From: Enterococcus cecorum DSM 20682 = ATCC 43198
GTDB taxonomy: Bacteria; Bacillota; Bacilli; Lactobacillales; Enterococcaceae
DNA length: 64,000 nt
Assembly (NCBI RefSeq): GCF_000407565.1
Contig: NZ_ASWI01000003.1
Span: 1-64,000 of the forward strand
Reading direction: 5' to 3'
Both the position numbers and the translations under genes were made by a program. Positions 50,143 through 59,507 of this stretch are shown one piece after another. A model generated the notes under the pieces. That model was not told where the DNA came from. It made no database searches and was given only the letters and a program-made list of their open reading frames with translations. Numbering within the stretch: position 1 is the stretch's first letter; each line of letters starts with the position of its first letter.

Positions 50143-50286
50143 ACCTATTCCTTCTTTCTGCTCTTTACTATAGACCTAAAGCCAACAGATAGGAAGTAGG
50201 CACTTTTTTTGCCGTAAGTTTCCCAAAAGATACCTTTGCGAAAACTCAGACTTGTGAAACTTCACTTATTGAAACTTTATGAACTG

Positions 50287-50295
50287 TGCTATAAT
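50287..50295 (+). promoter_or_regulatory. Extended -10 promoter of glf
   Basis: TGCTATAAT 28 bp upstream of the glf start, with TTGAAA 15 bp upstream of the -10 hexamer. Confidence 0.55.
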
Positions 50296-50322
50296 GAAAC
50301 CAAAAAAAGAAAGGGTGGCAGC

Positions 50323-51426
50323 ATGAACTATTTAATTGTCGGCGCGGGACTTTTCGGGGCAACGATGGCACACAAACTCGCTAAAGTTGGGCATCACGTC
50401 ACCATCATCGAAAAACGCGACCATCTCGCAGGAAATATTTATACCAAAGAAGTAGCGGGTATCCAAGTCCATCAATACGGCGCTCATATTTTTCATACCT
50501 CGAATGAAGAAGTTTGGCAATTTGTGAATCAGTTTGCTGAATTTAACCATTTTATCAATTCGCCGTTTGCCTTCAGCCATGGCGAACTCTACTCTCTGCC
50601 TTTTAATATGAGCACCTTTTATCAGCTTTGGAAATTAACCAAACCTAAAGAGGTTCAAGCAAAAATCGACGAGCAGCGCCAAGTCCTTCATGGGAAAAAA
50701 CCGGAAAACTTAGAAGAACAGGCGATTGATTTAGTAGGAACGGATATTTACGAAACGCTGATTAAGGAATATACCGAAAAACAATGGGGCCGTAAATGCA
50801 GTGAATTGCCGCCGTTTATCATCAAGCGTCTGCCGGTCAGATTGACTTTTAATAACAACTACTTCAATGATAAATATCAGGGAATCCCGATTGGTGGCTA
50901 TACGAAAATGGTGGAGAAGATGCTCGATTTACCAAACATTACCGTGCATCTCAAGACAGATTTTTTTGCTAAGAAAGAGGCCTATTTGAACAATTACGAT
51001 AAAATTATTTTCACCGGAATGATTGATCAGTTTTTTGATTACAGGTACGGTCCTTTAGAGTATCGTTCTTTACGCTTTGAACATGAATTGCTAGATGAAG
51101 CCAATTATCAAGGCAATGCGGTCATTAATTATATTGATGCCAAATATCCTTTTACGCGCATCATCGAACATAAGCATTTTGAATTTGGTCAACAGGAAAA
51201 AACGGTGATTACCAAAGAATATCCTGCGAATTGGCAAAAAGGCGACGAACCTTATTATCCCGTACAAACACCGGAAAATGCCGCCTTGTATCAAAAATAT
51301 TGTCAGCTTGCTAAAAATTATCCGAATGTGATTTTTGGTGGGCGTTTGGGTATGTATCAGTACTTTGATATGCATAAAGTCATTGAAGCTGCCTTAAACG
51401 TAGCGAAACAAGAATTAGCTCAATAA
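50323..51426 (+). CDS. glf: UDP-galactopyranose mutase
   Basis: FAD enzyme that converts UDP-galactopyranose to UDP-galactofuranose for cell-surface polysaccharides. 367 residues: FAD site YLIVGAGLFGATMAHKLAKV, GAHIFHTSN, YTEKQWGRKCSELP and the C-terminal GGRLGMYQYFDMHKVI. AAAGGGTGG precedes ATG at 50323; the longer frame from 50236 is rejected. No glycosyltransferase neighbours; it is a lone gene, though galactofuranose is usually made in polysaccharide loci. Confidence 0.94.
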   Translation: MNYLIVGAGLFGATMAHKLAKVGHHVTIIEKRDHLAGNIYTKEVAGIQVHQYGAHIFHTSNEEVWQFVNQFAEFNHFINSPFAFSHGELYSLPFNMSTFYQLWKLTKPKEVQAKIDEQRQVLHGKKPENLEEQAIDLVGTDIYETLIKEYTEKQWGRKCSELPPFIIKRLPVRLTFNNNYFNDKYQGIPIGGYTKMVEKMLDLPNITVHLKTDFFAKKEAYLNNYDKIIFTGMIDQFFDYRYGPLEYRSLRFEHELLDEANYQGNAVINYIDAKYPFTRIIEHKHFEFGQQEKTVITKEYPANWQKGDEPYYPVQTPENAALYQKYCQLAKNYPNVIFGGRLGMYQYFDMHKVIEAALNVAKQELAQ

Positions 51427-51432
51427 ACCCTT

Positions 51433-51467
51433 CCCCGCACTTTGAATGAAAGTAGTGGGGATTTTTT
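51433..51467 (+). terminator. glf terminator
   Basis: CCCCGCACTTT (51433-51443) pairs with AAAGTAGTGGGG with one mismatch, then a T-run. Confidence 0.88.
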
Positions 51468-51580
51468 ATGCGCCAAAAACTTGCTCTGTACTGAAAATTT
51501 ACCTCTACAGTCCTCCTTGTTTCTTGACATCATTTTTGCTAGAATCTACTCATTCAATCATTTTGAAAAGAGGGGTATTT

Positions 51581-52306
51581 GTGCCAGTAGGAATTATCGT
51601 CAATAGTATTGCCATTTTTCTAGGAGGAATTTGTGGCGGATTATTAGAAGAACGGCTATCAGATCGTTTCAAACAAGAAATCACCCTTATCTTTGGGTTA
51701 TGTTCGATGGGAATGGGTGTCAGTAGTATTGTCTTAATGAAAAACATGCCCGCTGTGGTATTTGCGGTCATTATCGGAACTGCTGTTGGATTAGCCTTTC
51801 ATGTAGAGCAACGATTACGAGGCGCAGCAAGTGTGATGCAAAAGCCAATCAGTAAACTAGTCGGTGAGCAAACCCATATGAGTCAAGAAGCTTTTCAAAT
51901 TCAACTCGTCACCATCATCGTGTTGTTTTGTGCTTCAGGTACTGGGATTTACGGAAGTTTGGATGCAGGGATGACTGGCGACCATACCATATTAATTGCA
52001 AAGTCGATTTTAGACTTCTTTACCGCGGCGATTTTTGCTTGTAATCTTGGCTATGTAGTATCCGTGATTGCTTTGCCACAATTTGTCATTTTCTTTTTAT
52101 TATTCCTTGGTACAAAGCTGATTTTTCCACTAACCAATCCAACAATGATCGCTGATTTCAAAGCAGTGGGCGGCTTTTTAATGTTAGCTACTGGATTTCG
52201 CATGGTCAATATCAAACAATTCCCAACCGCTGATATGATTCCTGCGATGGTGTTCGCGATGCCTTTTAGTTATCTCTGGACAGCAATCATTATGCCGATG
52301 CTATAA
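51581..52306 (+). CDS. DUF554 family membrane protein
   Basis: 241 residues beginning at GTG 51581, chosen for GAGGGG upstream. The family start MPVGIIVNSIAIFLGGICGG is followed by seven or so membrane segments and DFKAVGGFLMLATGFRM near the end. DUF554 proteins (YdfK-like) are conserved putative transporters of unknown substrate. Terminates in a bidirectional hairpin at 52314. Confidence 0.88.
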   Translation: MPVGIIVNSIAIFLGGICGGLLEERLSDRFKQEITLIFGLCSMGMGVSSIVLMKNMPAVVFAVIIGTAVGLAFHVEQRLRGAASVMQKPISKLVGEQTHMSQEAFQIQLVTIIVLFCASGTGIYGSLDAGMTGDHTILIAKSILDFFTAAIFACNLGYVVSVIALPQFVIFFLLFLGTKLIFPLTNPTMIADFKAVGGFLMLATGFRMVNIKQFPTADMIPAMVFAMPFSYLWTAIIMPML

Positions 52307-52313
52307 TTTAATC

Positions 52314-52351
52314 AAAAAGTCACTCAGTTTGTGGGCTGAGCGACTTTTTTT
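52314..52351. terminator. Bidirectional terminator
   Basis: AAAAAGTCACTCAG (52314-52327) pairs with CTGAGCGACTTTTT with one mismatch; it serves the convergent DUF554 and UDG-like genes. Confidence 0.9.
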
Positions 52352-52922
52352 ATTTCAAAATATTTTCGACTTGTTTTTTTAAGCAAGGCAGCACTTCTTG
52401 GTCAAACCAGGGATGTTTTTTCTGCCAAATTTGATTTCTTGGTGAAGGATGGATCAATGGAAAATACGTAGGCAAATAACGCTGATAGTCTTGCACCACT
52501 TGTGTTAAGGGAGTGCTTTTTTTGATGCCTAGATATCTTTCCATCGCATAATGTCCGATTAAAAGGGTTAGTTGAATATCCGGCATTTGTTCTAATAGCA
52601 GAGGATGCCATTTTTGTGCAAAACCTTTTCTAGGTGGAAGGTCTCCTGATTTACCAGCTCCTGGAAAGTAAAAGTCCATTGGCAAAATCGCAATTTGACC
52701 ACTTTCATAAAACAGCTCCTCATCTACCCCTAGCCATGCTCTTAAGCGATTCCCGCTCGCATCCGCAAATAATTTTTGACGATCTTGGGCTTTTTGACCA
52801 GGTGCCTGTCCTATAATAAGCACTTTAGCTGTAGGGCTCACCTGATATAATGGCGCGATTTGCTGTTGTGTATAAATTTGATTGGCTTCATCTTGCATGA
52901 TTGATTGTTTAATTGTTTGCAT
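52350..52922 (-). CDS. Uracil-DNA glycosylase superfamily protein
   Basis: 190 residues with the UDG-fold motifs VLIIGQAPGQKAQ near the start and HPSPRN near the end. GQAPG is the catalytic-site motif and HPSP the DNA-loop motif; residues are close to the YdcC/UdgX-like subset rather than Ung (which has GQDPYH). Uracil removal is plausible but not proven. GAGGAATG precedes the ATG. Divergent from kup. Confidence 0.85.
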   Translation of the reverse strand: MQTIKQSIMQDEANQIYTQQQIAPLYQVSPTAKVLIIGQAPGQKAQDRQKLFADASGNRLRAWLGVDEELFYESGQIAILPMDFYFPGAGKSGDLPPRKGFAQKWHPLLLEQMPDIQLTLLIGHYAMERYLGIKKSTPLTQVVQDYQRYLPTYFPLIHPSPRNQIWQKKHPWFDQEVLPCLKKQVENILK

Positions 52923-53034
52923 CGACATTCCTCTTTTAAACTAATTTTTTTCGTATAAAGCTCTATTTAATAATTTTTATTATGCAAAAGATGAAAATAA
53001 ACAGGTTTCAAAAAGACAATCCACTTATTTTCTT

Positions 53035-53053
53035 AATAGTTTTCAAAACTATT
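53035..53053. promoter_or_regulatory. Palindrome upstream of kup
   Basis: AATAGTTTT-C-AAAACTATT, a perfect dyad in the 243-bp kup-udg intergenic region. Another small dyad CCTAA-TT-TTAGG (53137-53148) covers the only AGG near the kup start. No riboswitch was recognised. Confidence 0.45.
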
Positions 53054-53165
53054 GTAACATGAATTCTTTCAGCGTAGAATTATTCTGTTTTTAACAGTTT
53101 ATAAAGGCCGGATAGCAATGGAAATGCAAGTATTCTTCCTAATTTTAGGTATCCGTGAATAAAAA

Positions 53166-55157
53166 ATGAAAGCACAACACATACGACCTACTACCAGTAC
53201 AACAGCAGGTATTCTATTAGCCTTAGGGATTGTTTATGGAGACATTGGTACTAGTCCACTTTATGTAATGAAAGAAATTATCCATGGCAATCAAGGAATT
53301 ATTAGTCGTCCATTTATCTTTGGCGTTATTTCACTTATTTTTTGGACGGTTACTTTGCTTACCACTGTCAAATATGTATTTCTCGCTTTAAAAGCAGACA
53401 ATCATGGTGAAGGTGGCATCTTTTCTTTATACACACTCTTACGCAAGCAAAAAAAATGGTTAATCGTTCCGGCTATGATTGGTGGTGCCGCTATTTTAGC
53501 AGACGGGATACTAACTCCTGCAGTAACCGTTACTTTAGCCGTTGAAGGGTTAAAAGGACTCCCTATGCTGAGCTCATTTTTTGACCTTCATCAGCAAGGA
53601 ATTTTATTGATTACACTAGGTATTTTAATATTTTTATTTTTCATTCAACAATTTGGAACAGACATTGTAGGTAAAGCCTTTGGTCCAGTTATGTTATTAT
53701 GGTTTAGTTTTCTAGGCATATGTGGTTTATTACAAATCAGCCATGATGTTAGTATCTTAACCGCCATTCATCCTAAATATGCCTGGGATTTACTATTCTA
53801 TCGTCCGGAAAATCATCTGGGTATTTTTATTTTAGGAAGTGTTTTTCTGGCAACGACGGGTGCAGAAGCTTTGTACTCTGATATGGGACATGTTGGTAAA
53901 AATAATATTCGGCTAAGTTGGCCTTTTGTTTTCATCTGTTTGCAATTGAACTACATGGGACAAGCAAATTGGATCTTACAACATGCGCAACATTTACAGA
54001 TGGAAAATCCCTTTTTTGCTATGGTACCTGAACACGCACGCTTAATAGCGATTATTTTAGCAACCCTAGCTGCCATCATTGCTTCACAAGCATTAATTAC
54101 TGGTTCATTTACTTTAGTTTCTGAAGCAATTAAATTAAAATTACTACCTAAATTACAAATTCGTTATCCTGGAAAAAGTATTGGGCAAATGTATATTCCT
54201 ACAGTAAATTGGTTGTTATTAATTGGCTGCAGTGGCATTGTTTTAGGATTTCAAACATCTAGTCGCATGGAAGCAGCTTATGGATTAGCCATTACGGTAA
54301 CAATGTTGATGACTACTATTTTGCTTTACCAATTTTTACTAGTTAAGCACGTGTATAAAGTATTTGCATTCATCGTATTTTTATTTTTCACTAGTATTGA
54401 AAGTATTTTCTTACTGGCCAGTCTCGTAAAATTTATTCATGGTGGCTTTGTTGCTGTCTTATTGGCATTATTTATTTTAAGCATCATGTATATCTGGTAT
54501 CAAAGTAATGAAATTCAAGAACAAAATATTCGTGCAGTCAACCTAAAAGACTATTTACCTCAACTTAAGCAATTAACTACAGATGAGTCTATTCCGACTT
54601 ATCAAACCAATCTGGTCTTTTTGGTTCCTCAACTGCAAGGTGAAAAAATTGCACAACAATATCTTTACTCTATTCTTGATAAAAAAGTCAAGCGAGCAAA
54701 AGTTTATTGGTTCGTCAGTGTTATCGTTACTGATGAGCCGTATACAAAAAAATATGCTATTGATATGATGGGAACTAATTTTGTAGTCAAAGTACAGCTA
54801 TTTTTAGGGTTCCGCGTGTCTCAGGAAGTCAATATTTACTTACGCCAAATTATCCAAGAGCTAATGGAGCAAAAACGATTACCAGAGCAACCACAAAAAT
54901 ACTCACTCACTCCTGGAAGAAAAGTGGGTGACTTCCGCTTTGTACTCATTCGCGAGGAATTATCTAATTTGACCGCCTTATCACGTTGGCAAAGACAAAT
55001 CATGCAAACAAGGCTTTTAATCAAAAAGTTTACCGTCGCACCAGAAAAATGGTTTGGTTTACAGTATAGCGATGTGGTTCATGAAACAATTCCATTAAAT
55101 GTAGGTAAAAAAAGAAAAATTTATCTAGAAGAATGTTTATTTGCTAAAAAAGGATAA
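53166..55157 (+). CDS. kup: Kup-type potassium uptake protein
   Basis: 663 residues, twelve membrane segments in the first 430, then a cytoplasmic domain. The family signature GILLALGIVYGDIGTSPLYV is at the start, with LKADNHGEGGIFSLYTLLRK and LTPAVTVTLAVEGLK following. Imports K+ with H+. The ribosome site is poor (TTAGGT, 13 nt upstream, in a small dyad), which may limit translation. Single gene; its terminator is split by the IS element. Confidence 0.94.
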   Translation: MKAQHIRPTTSTTAGILLALGIVYGDIGTSPLYVMKEIIHGNQGIISRPFIFGVISLIFWTVTLLTTVKYVFLALKADNHGEGGIFSLYTLLRKQKKWLIVPAMIGGAAILADGILTPAVTVTLAVEGLKGLPMLSSFFDLHQQGILLITLGILIFLFFIQQFGTDIVGKAFGPVMLLWFSFLGICGLLQISHDVSILTAIHPKYAWDLLFYRPENHLGIFILGSVFLATTGAEALYSDMGHVGKNNIRLSWPFVFICLQLNYMGQANWILQHAQHLQMENPFFAMVPEHARLIAIILATLAAIIASQALITGSFTLVSEAIKLKLLPKLQIRYPGKSIGQMYIPTVNWLLLIGCSGIVLGFQTSSRMEAAYGLAITVTMLMTTILLYQFLLVKHVYKVFAFIVFLFFTSIESIFLLASLVKFIHGGFVAVLLALFILSIMYIWYQSNEIQEQNIRAVNLKDYLPQLKQLTTDESIPTYQTNLVFLVPQLQGEKIAQQYLYSILDKKVKRAKVYWFVSVIVTDEPYTKKYAIDMMGTNFVVKVQLFLGFRVSQEVNIYLRQIIQELMEQKRLPEQPQKYSLTPGRKVGDFRFVLIREELSNLTALSRWQRQIMQTRLLIKKFTVAPEKWFGLQYSDVVHETIPLNVGKKRKIYLEECLFAKKG

Positions 55158-55169
55158 TTCGCTATTTCT

Positions 55170-55181
55170 CACCCTAGCAAG
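55170..55181 (+). terminator. kup terminator, left arm (split by IS)
   Basis: CACCCTAGCAAG is the perfect complement of CTTGCTAGGGTG at 56734-56745. The two arms were adjacent before the IS element entered the loop; a T-run follows only the right arm. Confidence 0.8.
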
Positions 55182-55248
55182 GAGCAAAATGAGGTGACCC
55201 CCAAAAGTTAGACTTTTTTACGAGACGACTCCGGTCGTCTCGTTTTCA

Positions 55249-56067
55249 TTATGCAGCTAAAAGATGGAGCCTATATTGAACAGGACTCATCCATCCTAAC
55301 TTTTCTTTTATTCGTTGTTCATTATAATACTTTATAAATCGTTCTATTTCCATTTTTAATTCCTCATAGCTATAGTAAATAACGCCATAGTATATCTCTT
55401 GCTTAAGCAGACCGAAGAAATTCTCCATTACGGAATTATCTAGACAGTTGCCCTTTCGAGACATGCTTTGAAATATTCGTTCTTCTTTTAGCCTGTGAGA
55501 GTATGCCTTCATCTGGTATGCCCAACCCTGGTCAGAATGGAATGTTCGTCTATAAGGGCAGTCTGAAGTGATTTCAATGGCTTTATCCAAGGCATTCATT
55601 ACATTCTTTGCTGAAGGTTTCTTATCGATGCTGTAACTTAGTATTTCTCCATTACACATATCCATAAATGGATCTAAATACAGCTTATGCATTGTCATAT
55701 GTCCTTTGACATCAACTTCATAATACTTAAATTCAGTCGTATCCGTTGTGATTTTTTGATGGGGTATGTGCGTATTAAAGCGTCTGCGAATTCTGTTGGG
55801 TGCAATGGTACCAGTCCTGCCCCTATAGGAACTATATTTCCTACTTTTGCGTGTGTAGGATGTCACCTGCAAGCCAAGTTTTTGAACTATTCGCTGAACC
55901 TTCTTTTTGTTGATGAGATATCCCTGATTATGAAGCTCTCCATGTATTCTACGATATCCGTAATCCTTATTATTCTTACGGATTTCTTGGATTTTTTCTT
56001 CAAGTTCTTTGTCAGGATTTTCTCTATCAAATCGTTTTTGCCAATACATATATGTTGCTTTAGGCAT
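55249..56067 (-). CDS. IS150-like transposase, orfB (catalytic part)
   Basis: 272 residues from the first ATG; HTH_21 and integrase core. Catalytic Asp in TTDTTEF, Asp in HSDQGW and Glu in MENFFG form the D,D(35)E triad, so it is active in principle. The frame is open upstream of that ATG to about 56140, with RTALVINSLRREFKLKDLL. It is probably made as an OrfAB fusion by frameshifting on the six-A run at 56141-56146. Confidence 0.93.
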   Translation of the reverse strand: MPKATYMYWQKRFDRENPDKELEEKIQEIRKNNKDYGYRRIHGELHNQGYLINKKKVQRIVQKLGLQVTSYTRKSRKYSSYRGRTGTIAPNRIRRRFNTHIPHQKITTDTTEFKYYEVDVKGHMTMHKLYLDPFMDMCNGEILSYSIDKKPSAKNVMNALDKAIEITSDCPYRRTFHSDQGWAYQMKAYSHRLKEERIFQSMSRKGNCLDNSVMENFFGLLKQEIYYGVIYYSYEELKMEIERFIKYYNEQRIKEKLGWMSPVQYRLHLLAA

Positions 56068-56090
56068 GCCTGTATAAGAGAGAAGGTCTT

Positions 56091-56669
56091 TTAGTTTGAA
56101 TTCTCGTCGGAGACTGTTGATGACGAGTGCCGTTCTCTCATTTTTTCCTCGTCCTCTAAACGCAGCCTCCTCAGTTCTTTTAAAAAGGCATTCTCAATTC
56201 TCAATTTAAGAAGTTCCTCTTCTAGCTCTTTTACATGTTCTGCACTTGTATCAACAGAAGATTCTTCAACTGGTTTGTTTTGTGTATTGCCATTAGTTGT
56301 ATTCAATGTTTTCTTTCGTCCCTTCTTGCGTGGTCTTAGGGCATCAGGACCAGCTGCACGAAAGCGACTCACCCAATTTGTGATCATACTTGGATTAGTA
56401 ATTCCTTCTTGCAGAGCTAAATCTTGATATGAGATTTCACTTGATAAATATAACTCTACTATAGAAAGCTTCTTTTCAAAAGAATAAAAATCTTTTTTTC
56501 TAGAACGTTTTAATCCTTCATCACCAAATGCATTGTAATTATCCACCCATAGTTTAACTGTATTATCAGATGGAATGCCGAACTTATTTGCAAGATAAGT
56601 ATAACCACCTTCGCCATTAAGATAAGCATTTACAACTTGCTTTTTAAACTCAAAAGAATATTTGGACAT
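56091..56669 (-). CDS. IS150-like orfA (helix-turn-helix part)
   Basis: 192 residues. Two helix-turn-helix motifs (YTYLANKFGIPSDNTVKLWV and YQDLALQEGITNPSMITNWV) precede a charged leucine-zipper (KELEEELLKLRIENAFLKEL). GGAGG lies 11 nt before ATG 56669. The 3' end overlaps the orfB frame in -1. Confidence 0.9.
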   Translation of the reverse strand: MSKYSFEFKKQVVNAYLNGEGGYTYLANKFGIPSDNTVKLWVDNYNAFGDEGLKRSRKKDFYSFEKKLSIVELYLSSEISYQDLALQEGITNPSMITNWVSRFRAAGPDALRPRKKGRKKTLNTTNGNTQNKPVEESSVDTSAEHVKELEEELLKLRIENAFLKELRRLRLEDEEKMRERHSSSTVSDENSN

Positions 56670-56733
56670 AAAAATACCGACCTCCAATTGTTAGATTTTA
56701 TGGTCTAACTTTTTGGGGTCGGTACAAAATTTT

Positions 56734-56752
56734 CTTGCTAGGGTGCTTTTTT
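56734..56752 (+). terminator. kup terminator, right arm with T-run
   Basis: CTTGCTAGGGTG (56734-56745) followed by CTTTTTT. Pairs with 55170-55181 once the IS is removed. Its T-run ends at the stop codon of the histidine phosphatase gene. Confidence 0.8.
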
Positions 56753-57353
56753 ATTTACCCGTGATTGCCCATTGAATCAGTTGTGCCTGTGGTGTGTGTA
56801 ACTGATAATCCACAATCGTCACACTCGCATTAGGTAGTAAGCCATCTTTACGAAAATCAGCGATACCATTCCCTAATAAACATTGAATTAACAACGTCAA
56901 ATGAACACCATGACCGGCTATTAGCACATGACCATCTGGAAAACGTCTTGCTAACTCATCAACAACAGCCTTACCACGAGCGAAAACTTCTTCATAAGAT
57001 TCCATCTGATAATCAGCAGTCGGGAAAGCTTCTGGATGATTACGATAAAGTTGGCGGGTTTCTTTTGGGACGTCTTCAAACGGGATCCCTTCCCAATCGC
57101 CAAAATAAAACTCACGCAAACGTTCATCTACCACATATTGATTTGGATTAACAGCTAATTGCAAGGTGGTTTGGGCTCGAAATTGTGGGGAAACATATAT
57201 CGTATCAAAACGTAAATTAGCAAAAAATGGTCGCAATTTTTTCGTCTGTTCGATGCCTTCTGGTGTTAATGGCGAATCCACACGTCCCCCATTAAAGCGC
57301 CGTTGTTCATTAATTTCAGTAATACCATGTCGTAAAAAATAAAATCTTGTCAT
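56751..57353 (-). CDS. Histidine phosphatase family protein (phosphoglycerate mutase-like)
   Basis: 200 residues. Catalytic RHG motif FYFLRHGITEINEQRRFNGG, TIYVSPQFRAQTTLQ and the second His in IAGHGVHL define the family. Relatives hydrolyse phosphomonoesters, from sugar phosphates to nucleotides; the substrate is not predictable. The gene ends within the T-run of the kup terminator. No ribosome site of note near 57353 (AGAGTGTAAGT). Confidence 0.9.
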   Translation of the reverse strand: MTRFYFLRHGITEINEQRRFNGGRVDSPLTPEGIEQTKKLRPFFANLRFDTIYVSPQFRAQTTLQLAVNPNQYVVDERLREFYFGDWEGIPFEDVPKETRQLYRNHPEAFPTADYQMESYEEVFARGKAVVDELARRFPDGHVLIAGHGVHLTLLIQCLLGNGIADFRKDGLLPNASVTIVDYQLHTPQAQLIQWAITGK

Positions 57354-57537
57354 ACTTACACTCTTTTCTTCACTGTTTTTCTTTTATGATACAAGAGTTT
57401 GCTTTCATTGACCAGTATTTGCCCCTTTTGAATTGACGTATCGATAAAGTTCGATAGAGAATCTGCCTGCTTTGCCTGGTGCTGAAAATATTCGTTCGCT
57501 GCACACCGGACGTTTTGATATGTATCGTAAATAATAA

Positions 57538-57578
57538 AAAATGCCGTTCTCACGTAATTGCGAGAATGGCATTTTATT
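57538..57578. terminator. Terminator after dtpT
   Basis: AAAATGCCGTTCTC pairs with GAGAATGGCATTTT (one mismatch). The interval to the phosphatase gene (57374-57537) has no gene; a minus-strand frame reads NEYFQHQAKQADSLSNFIDT but lacks a start. Confidence 0.85.
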
Positions 57579-57579
57579 T

Positions 57580-59043
57580 TTAATGAATATTTCCCATTAA
57601 TTTTTGGATCGGTTTGCGATTGAAGTACAGGATAATTCCGGCAATCACCGCAACCGCACCGACAATCCCGTAATAAGCGGACTCGGTTTGTGGAGTGTAA
57701 AAGCGAGCAATTTGCGCATTGATGACTTGTGAAGATGCATCCGCTAATAGCCAAATCGCTAAAGTTTGCGCTTCAAAGGCTTTTGGTGCTAATTTAGTCG
57801 TTACGGATAAGCCAACTGGAGATAGGCACATTTCCCCCGCAATCATAATGAAGAAGCTGCCGATTAACCATAATGGACTGACACGACCTTCTACGCCATA
57901 AAGCATCCCTGGTAACATTAATAACACAAAAGAAAGGCCGGCTAAGACTAAACCAATTGAGAATTTCACAACGGTTGATGGTTGTTTCTTGCCCATTTTA
58001 GACCATAACCACACAAAGAACGGTGTCATTAATACAACGAATAATGGGTTGAGCGTTTGATACCAACTAGCTGGAATGGTAAAGCCAAAGAAGGTTGCTT
58101 GGGTTCTTTCACTGGCAAATAAAGCTAAAATCGATGAGCCTTGTTCTTCTAAGGACCAGAAAATAATCGCCGCAAGAAATAGTGGAATATAGGCACGTAC
58201 CTTTGATTTTTCATCGGCAGTCACTTCATCCGAAACTAACATACGAGTAAAGTAGATAATCGGAATCGCAATACCCACTACGCTGACAAAGTTCACAAAG
58301 AAATCAATTGTTAGCACACCTAAAGCATAGGCACCGACAAAAATAACTAAGACAGCTACAATTAATAGCGCAATGGTACGAAATACTTTTTGACGCTCTG
58401 TGCCTTCAATTGGATTCGTTGGCTGAGTCGCAATGCCATTTAACGTAGATTTGCCTTGGAAGTAATAAACTAACAGTCCGATAAACATCCCTACCGCAGC
58501 AATCCCAAAGCCTAGATGGTAGCTGTAGCCTTGACCAACTGTTCCGACAATAATCGGGGCAAGTAGCGAGCCGATATTAATGCCCATATAAAAAATCGAA
58601 AAACCTGCATCGCGGCGTAAATCTTCTTTAGAGTATAAATGTCCAACCATACCTGAAACATTGGCCTTAAGCATCCCGGTACCAATCACGATTAAAATCA
58701 TGGAAACGAAAAGTCCGATAATTGCTAAAGGCAAGGCTAAGACAATGTGCCCAAGCATGATAAAGACGCCACCATAAAAGACGGTCTTATGCGAACCAAA
58801 TAATCGGTCTGATAACCAACCACCTAGAATACTAGACATATATACTAACGCACCGTAAACCGACATAATGGCTACGGCTGTTGATTTAGGTAAGCCTAGA
58901 CCGCCATTCGTCACTTGATCATACATGAAGTACAGTAAAATCGCACGCATCCCATAATATGAAAATCGTTCCCACATTTCCGTAAAGAACAAGGTAGCGA
59001 GTCCTCTAGGTTGACCTAAAAAAGTTTTTTCTTCGTTTTGCAT
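57580..59043 (-). CDS. dtpT: POT-family di/tripeptide:H+ symporter
   Basis: 487 residues, fourteen membrane segments. GLATLFFTEMWERFSYYGMR carries the proton-linked ExxERFxYY motif, and DAGFSIFYMGINIGSLLAP is the PTR2 signature. It imports di- and tripeptides for a peptide-dependent organism; PepF at 31399 could act on related substrates. The start at 59043 follows GGAGG. Confidence 0.94.
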   Translation of the reverse strand: MQNEEKTFLGQPRGLATLFFTEMWERFSYYGMRAILLYFMYDQVTNGGLGLPKSTAVAIMSVYGALVYMSSILGGWLSDRLFGSHKTVFYGGVFIMLGHIVLALPLAIIGLFVSMILIVIGTGMLKANVSGMVGHLYSKEDLRRDAGFSIFYMGINIGSLLAPIIVGTVGQGYSYHLGFGIAAVGMFIGLLVYYFQGKSTLNGIATQPTNPIEGTERQKVFRTIALLIVAVLVIFVGAYALGVLTIDFFVNFVSVVGIAIPIIYFTRMLVSDEVTADEKSKVRAYIPLFLAAIIFWSLEEQGSSILALFASERTQATFFGFTIPASWYQTLNPLFVVLMTPFFVWLWSKMGKKQPSTVVKFSIGLVLAGLSFVLLMLPGMLYGVEGRVSPLWLIGSFFIMIAGEMCLSPVGLSVTTKLAPKAFEAQTLAIWLLADASSQVINAQIARFYTPQTESAYYGIVGAVAVIAGIILYFNRKPIQKLMGNIH

Positions 59044-59507
59044 CGAAAACCTCCTATACAATAATTATGTACTGACTGAGTAGATTCAGCCAAATAGAAA
59101 AAAAGACAATAAATATTTTACTCTTAAATATAGTGTTATGTAACAAAAAGGAGAATATCTTAATTTATCACGACTTTCATCTCAAAAAAAATCCATTATT
59201 TTTATTGTATAGACATTTTTATATGAAAGAAAATTATTTTTTATAATAATTCATTCATTTTTATTCGATATTTTTTTAATAATTATTATTCTATATCAAC
59301 AATTAGTTATTTATTACACTTGTTGTCTTAATAATCTGAAAATTGGAAGCCTTTCGAATATACATAGCATCTGAAATTTTATAAATCGTTGCAAATTTTC
59401 CCCAACGTAAATTTTTGGTTGCATAATCGTTGGATAATTTGCCACGAAAATAGCGGAATCGTTGGATGAAAATAGTGTAAATTGACCGAAAATCCTTTAT
59501 ACACCGC
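59044..59507. other. AT-rich intergenic stretch with AATCGTTG repeats
   Basis: No gene I can support. Exact copies of AATCGTTG stand at 59384, 59425 and 59457, and a terminator hairpin with AATCGTTA at 59513. A minus-strand frame at 59303-59509 (68 codons) covers them but has no ribosome site or family. The dtpT promoter should lie at its left side. Confidence 0.4.

Larger units (their letters stand above)
55190..56726 (-). mobile_element. IS3-family (IS150-like) insertion sequence, complete
   Basis: 1537 bp with TG...CA ends. Terminal inverted repeats match over the last 24 bases with a few differences (left end ACCCCCAAAAGTTAGAC; right end, complement, GACCCCAAAAAGTTAGAC). A 3-bp AAA flanks each side, as for a small target duplication. 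It holds orfA and orfB; both are intact. It sits inside the loop of the kup terminator. Confidence 0.93.

Noticed and set aside
52923-53165. A c-di-AMP (ydaO) riboswitch ahead of kup
   Set aside because: I could not find its conserved motifs; only simple dyads are visible.
57356-57754. A 132-codon minus-strand ORF
   Set aside because: Its first half is the end of dtpT in another frame, and the rest crosses the dtpT terminator without a start.
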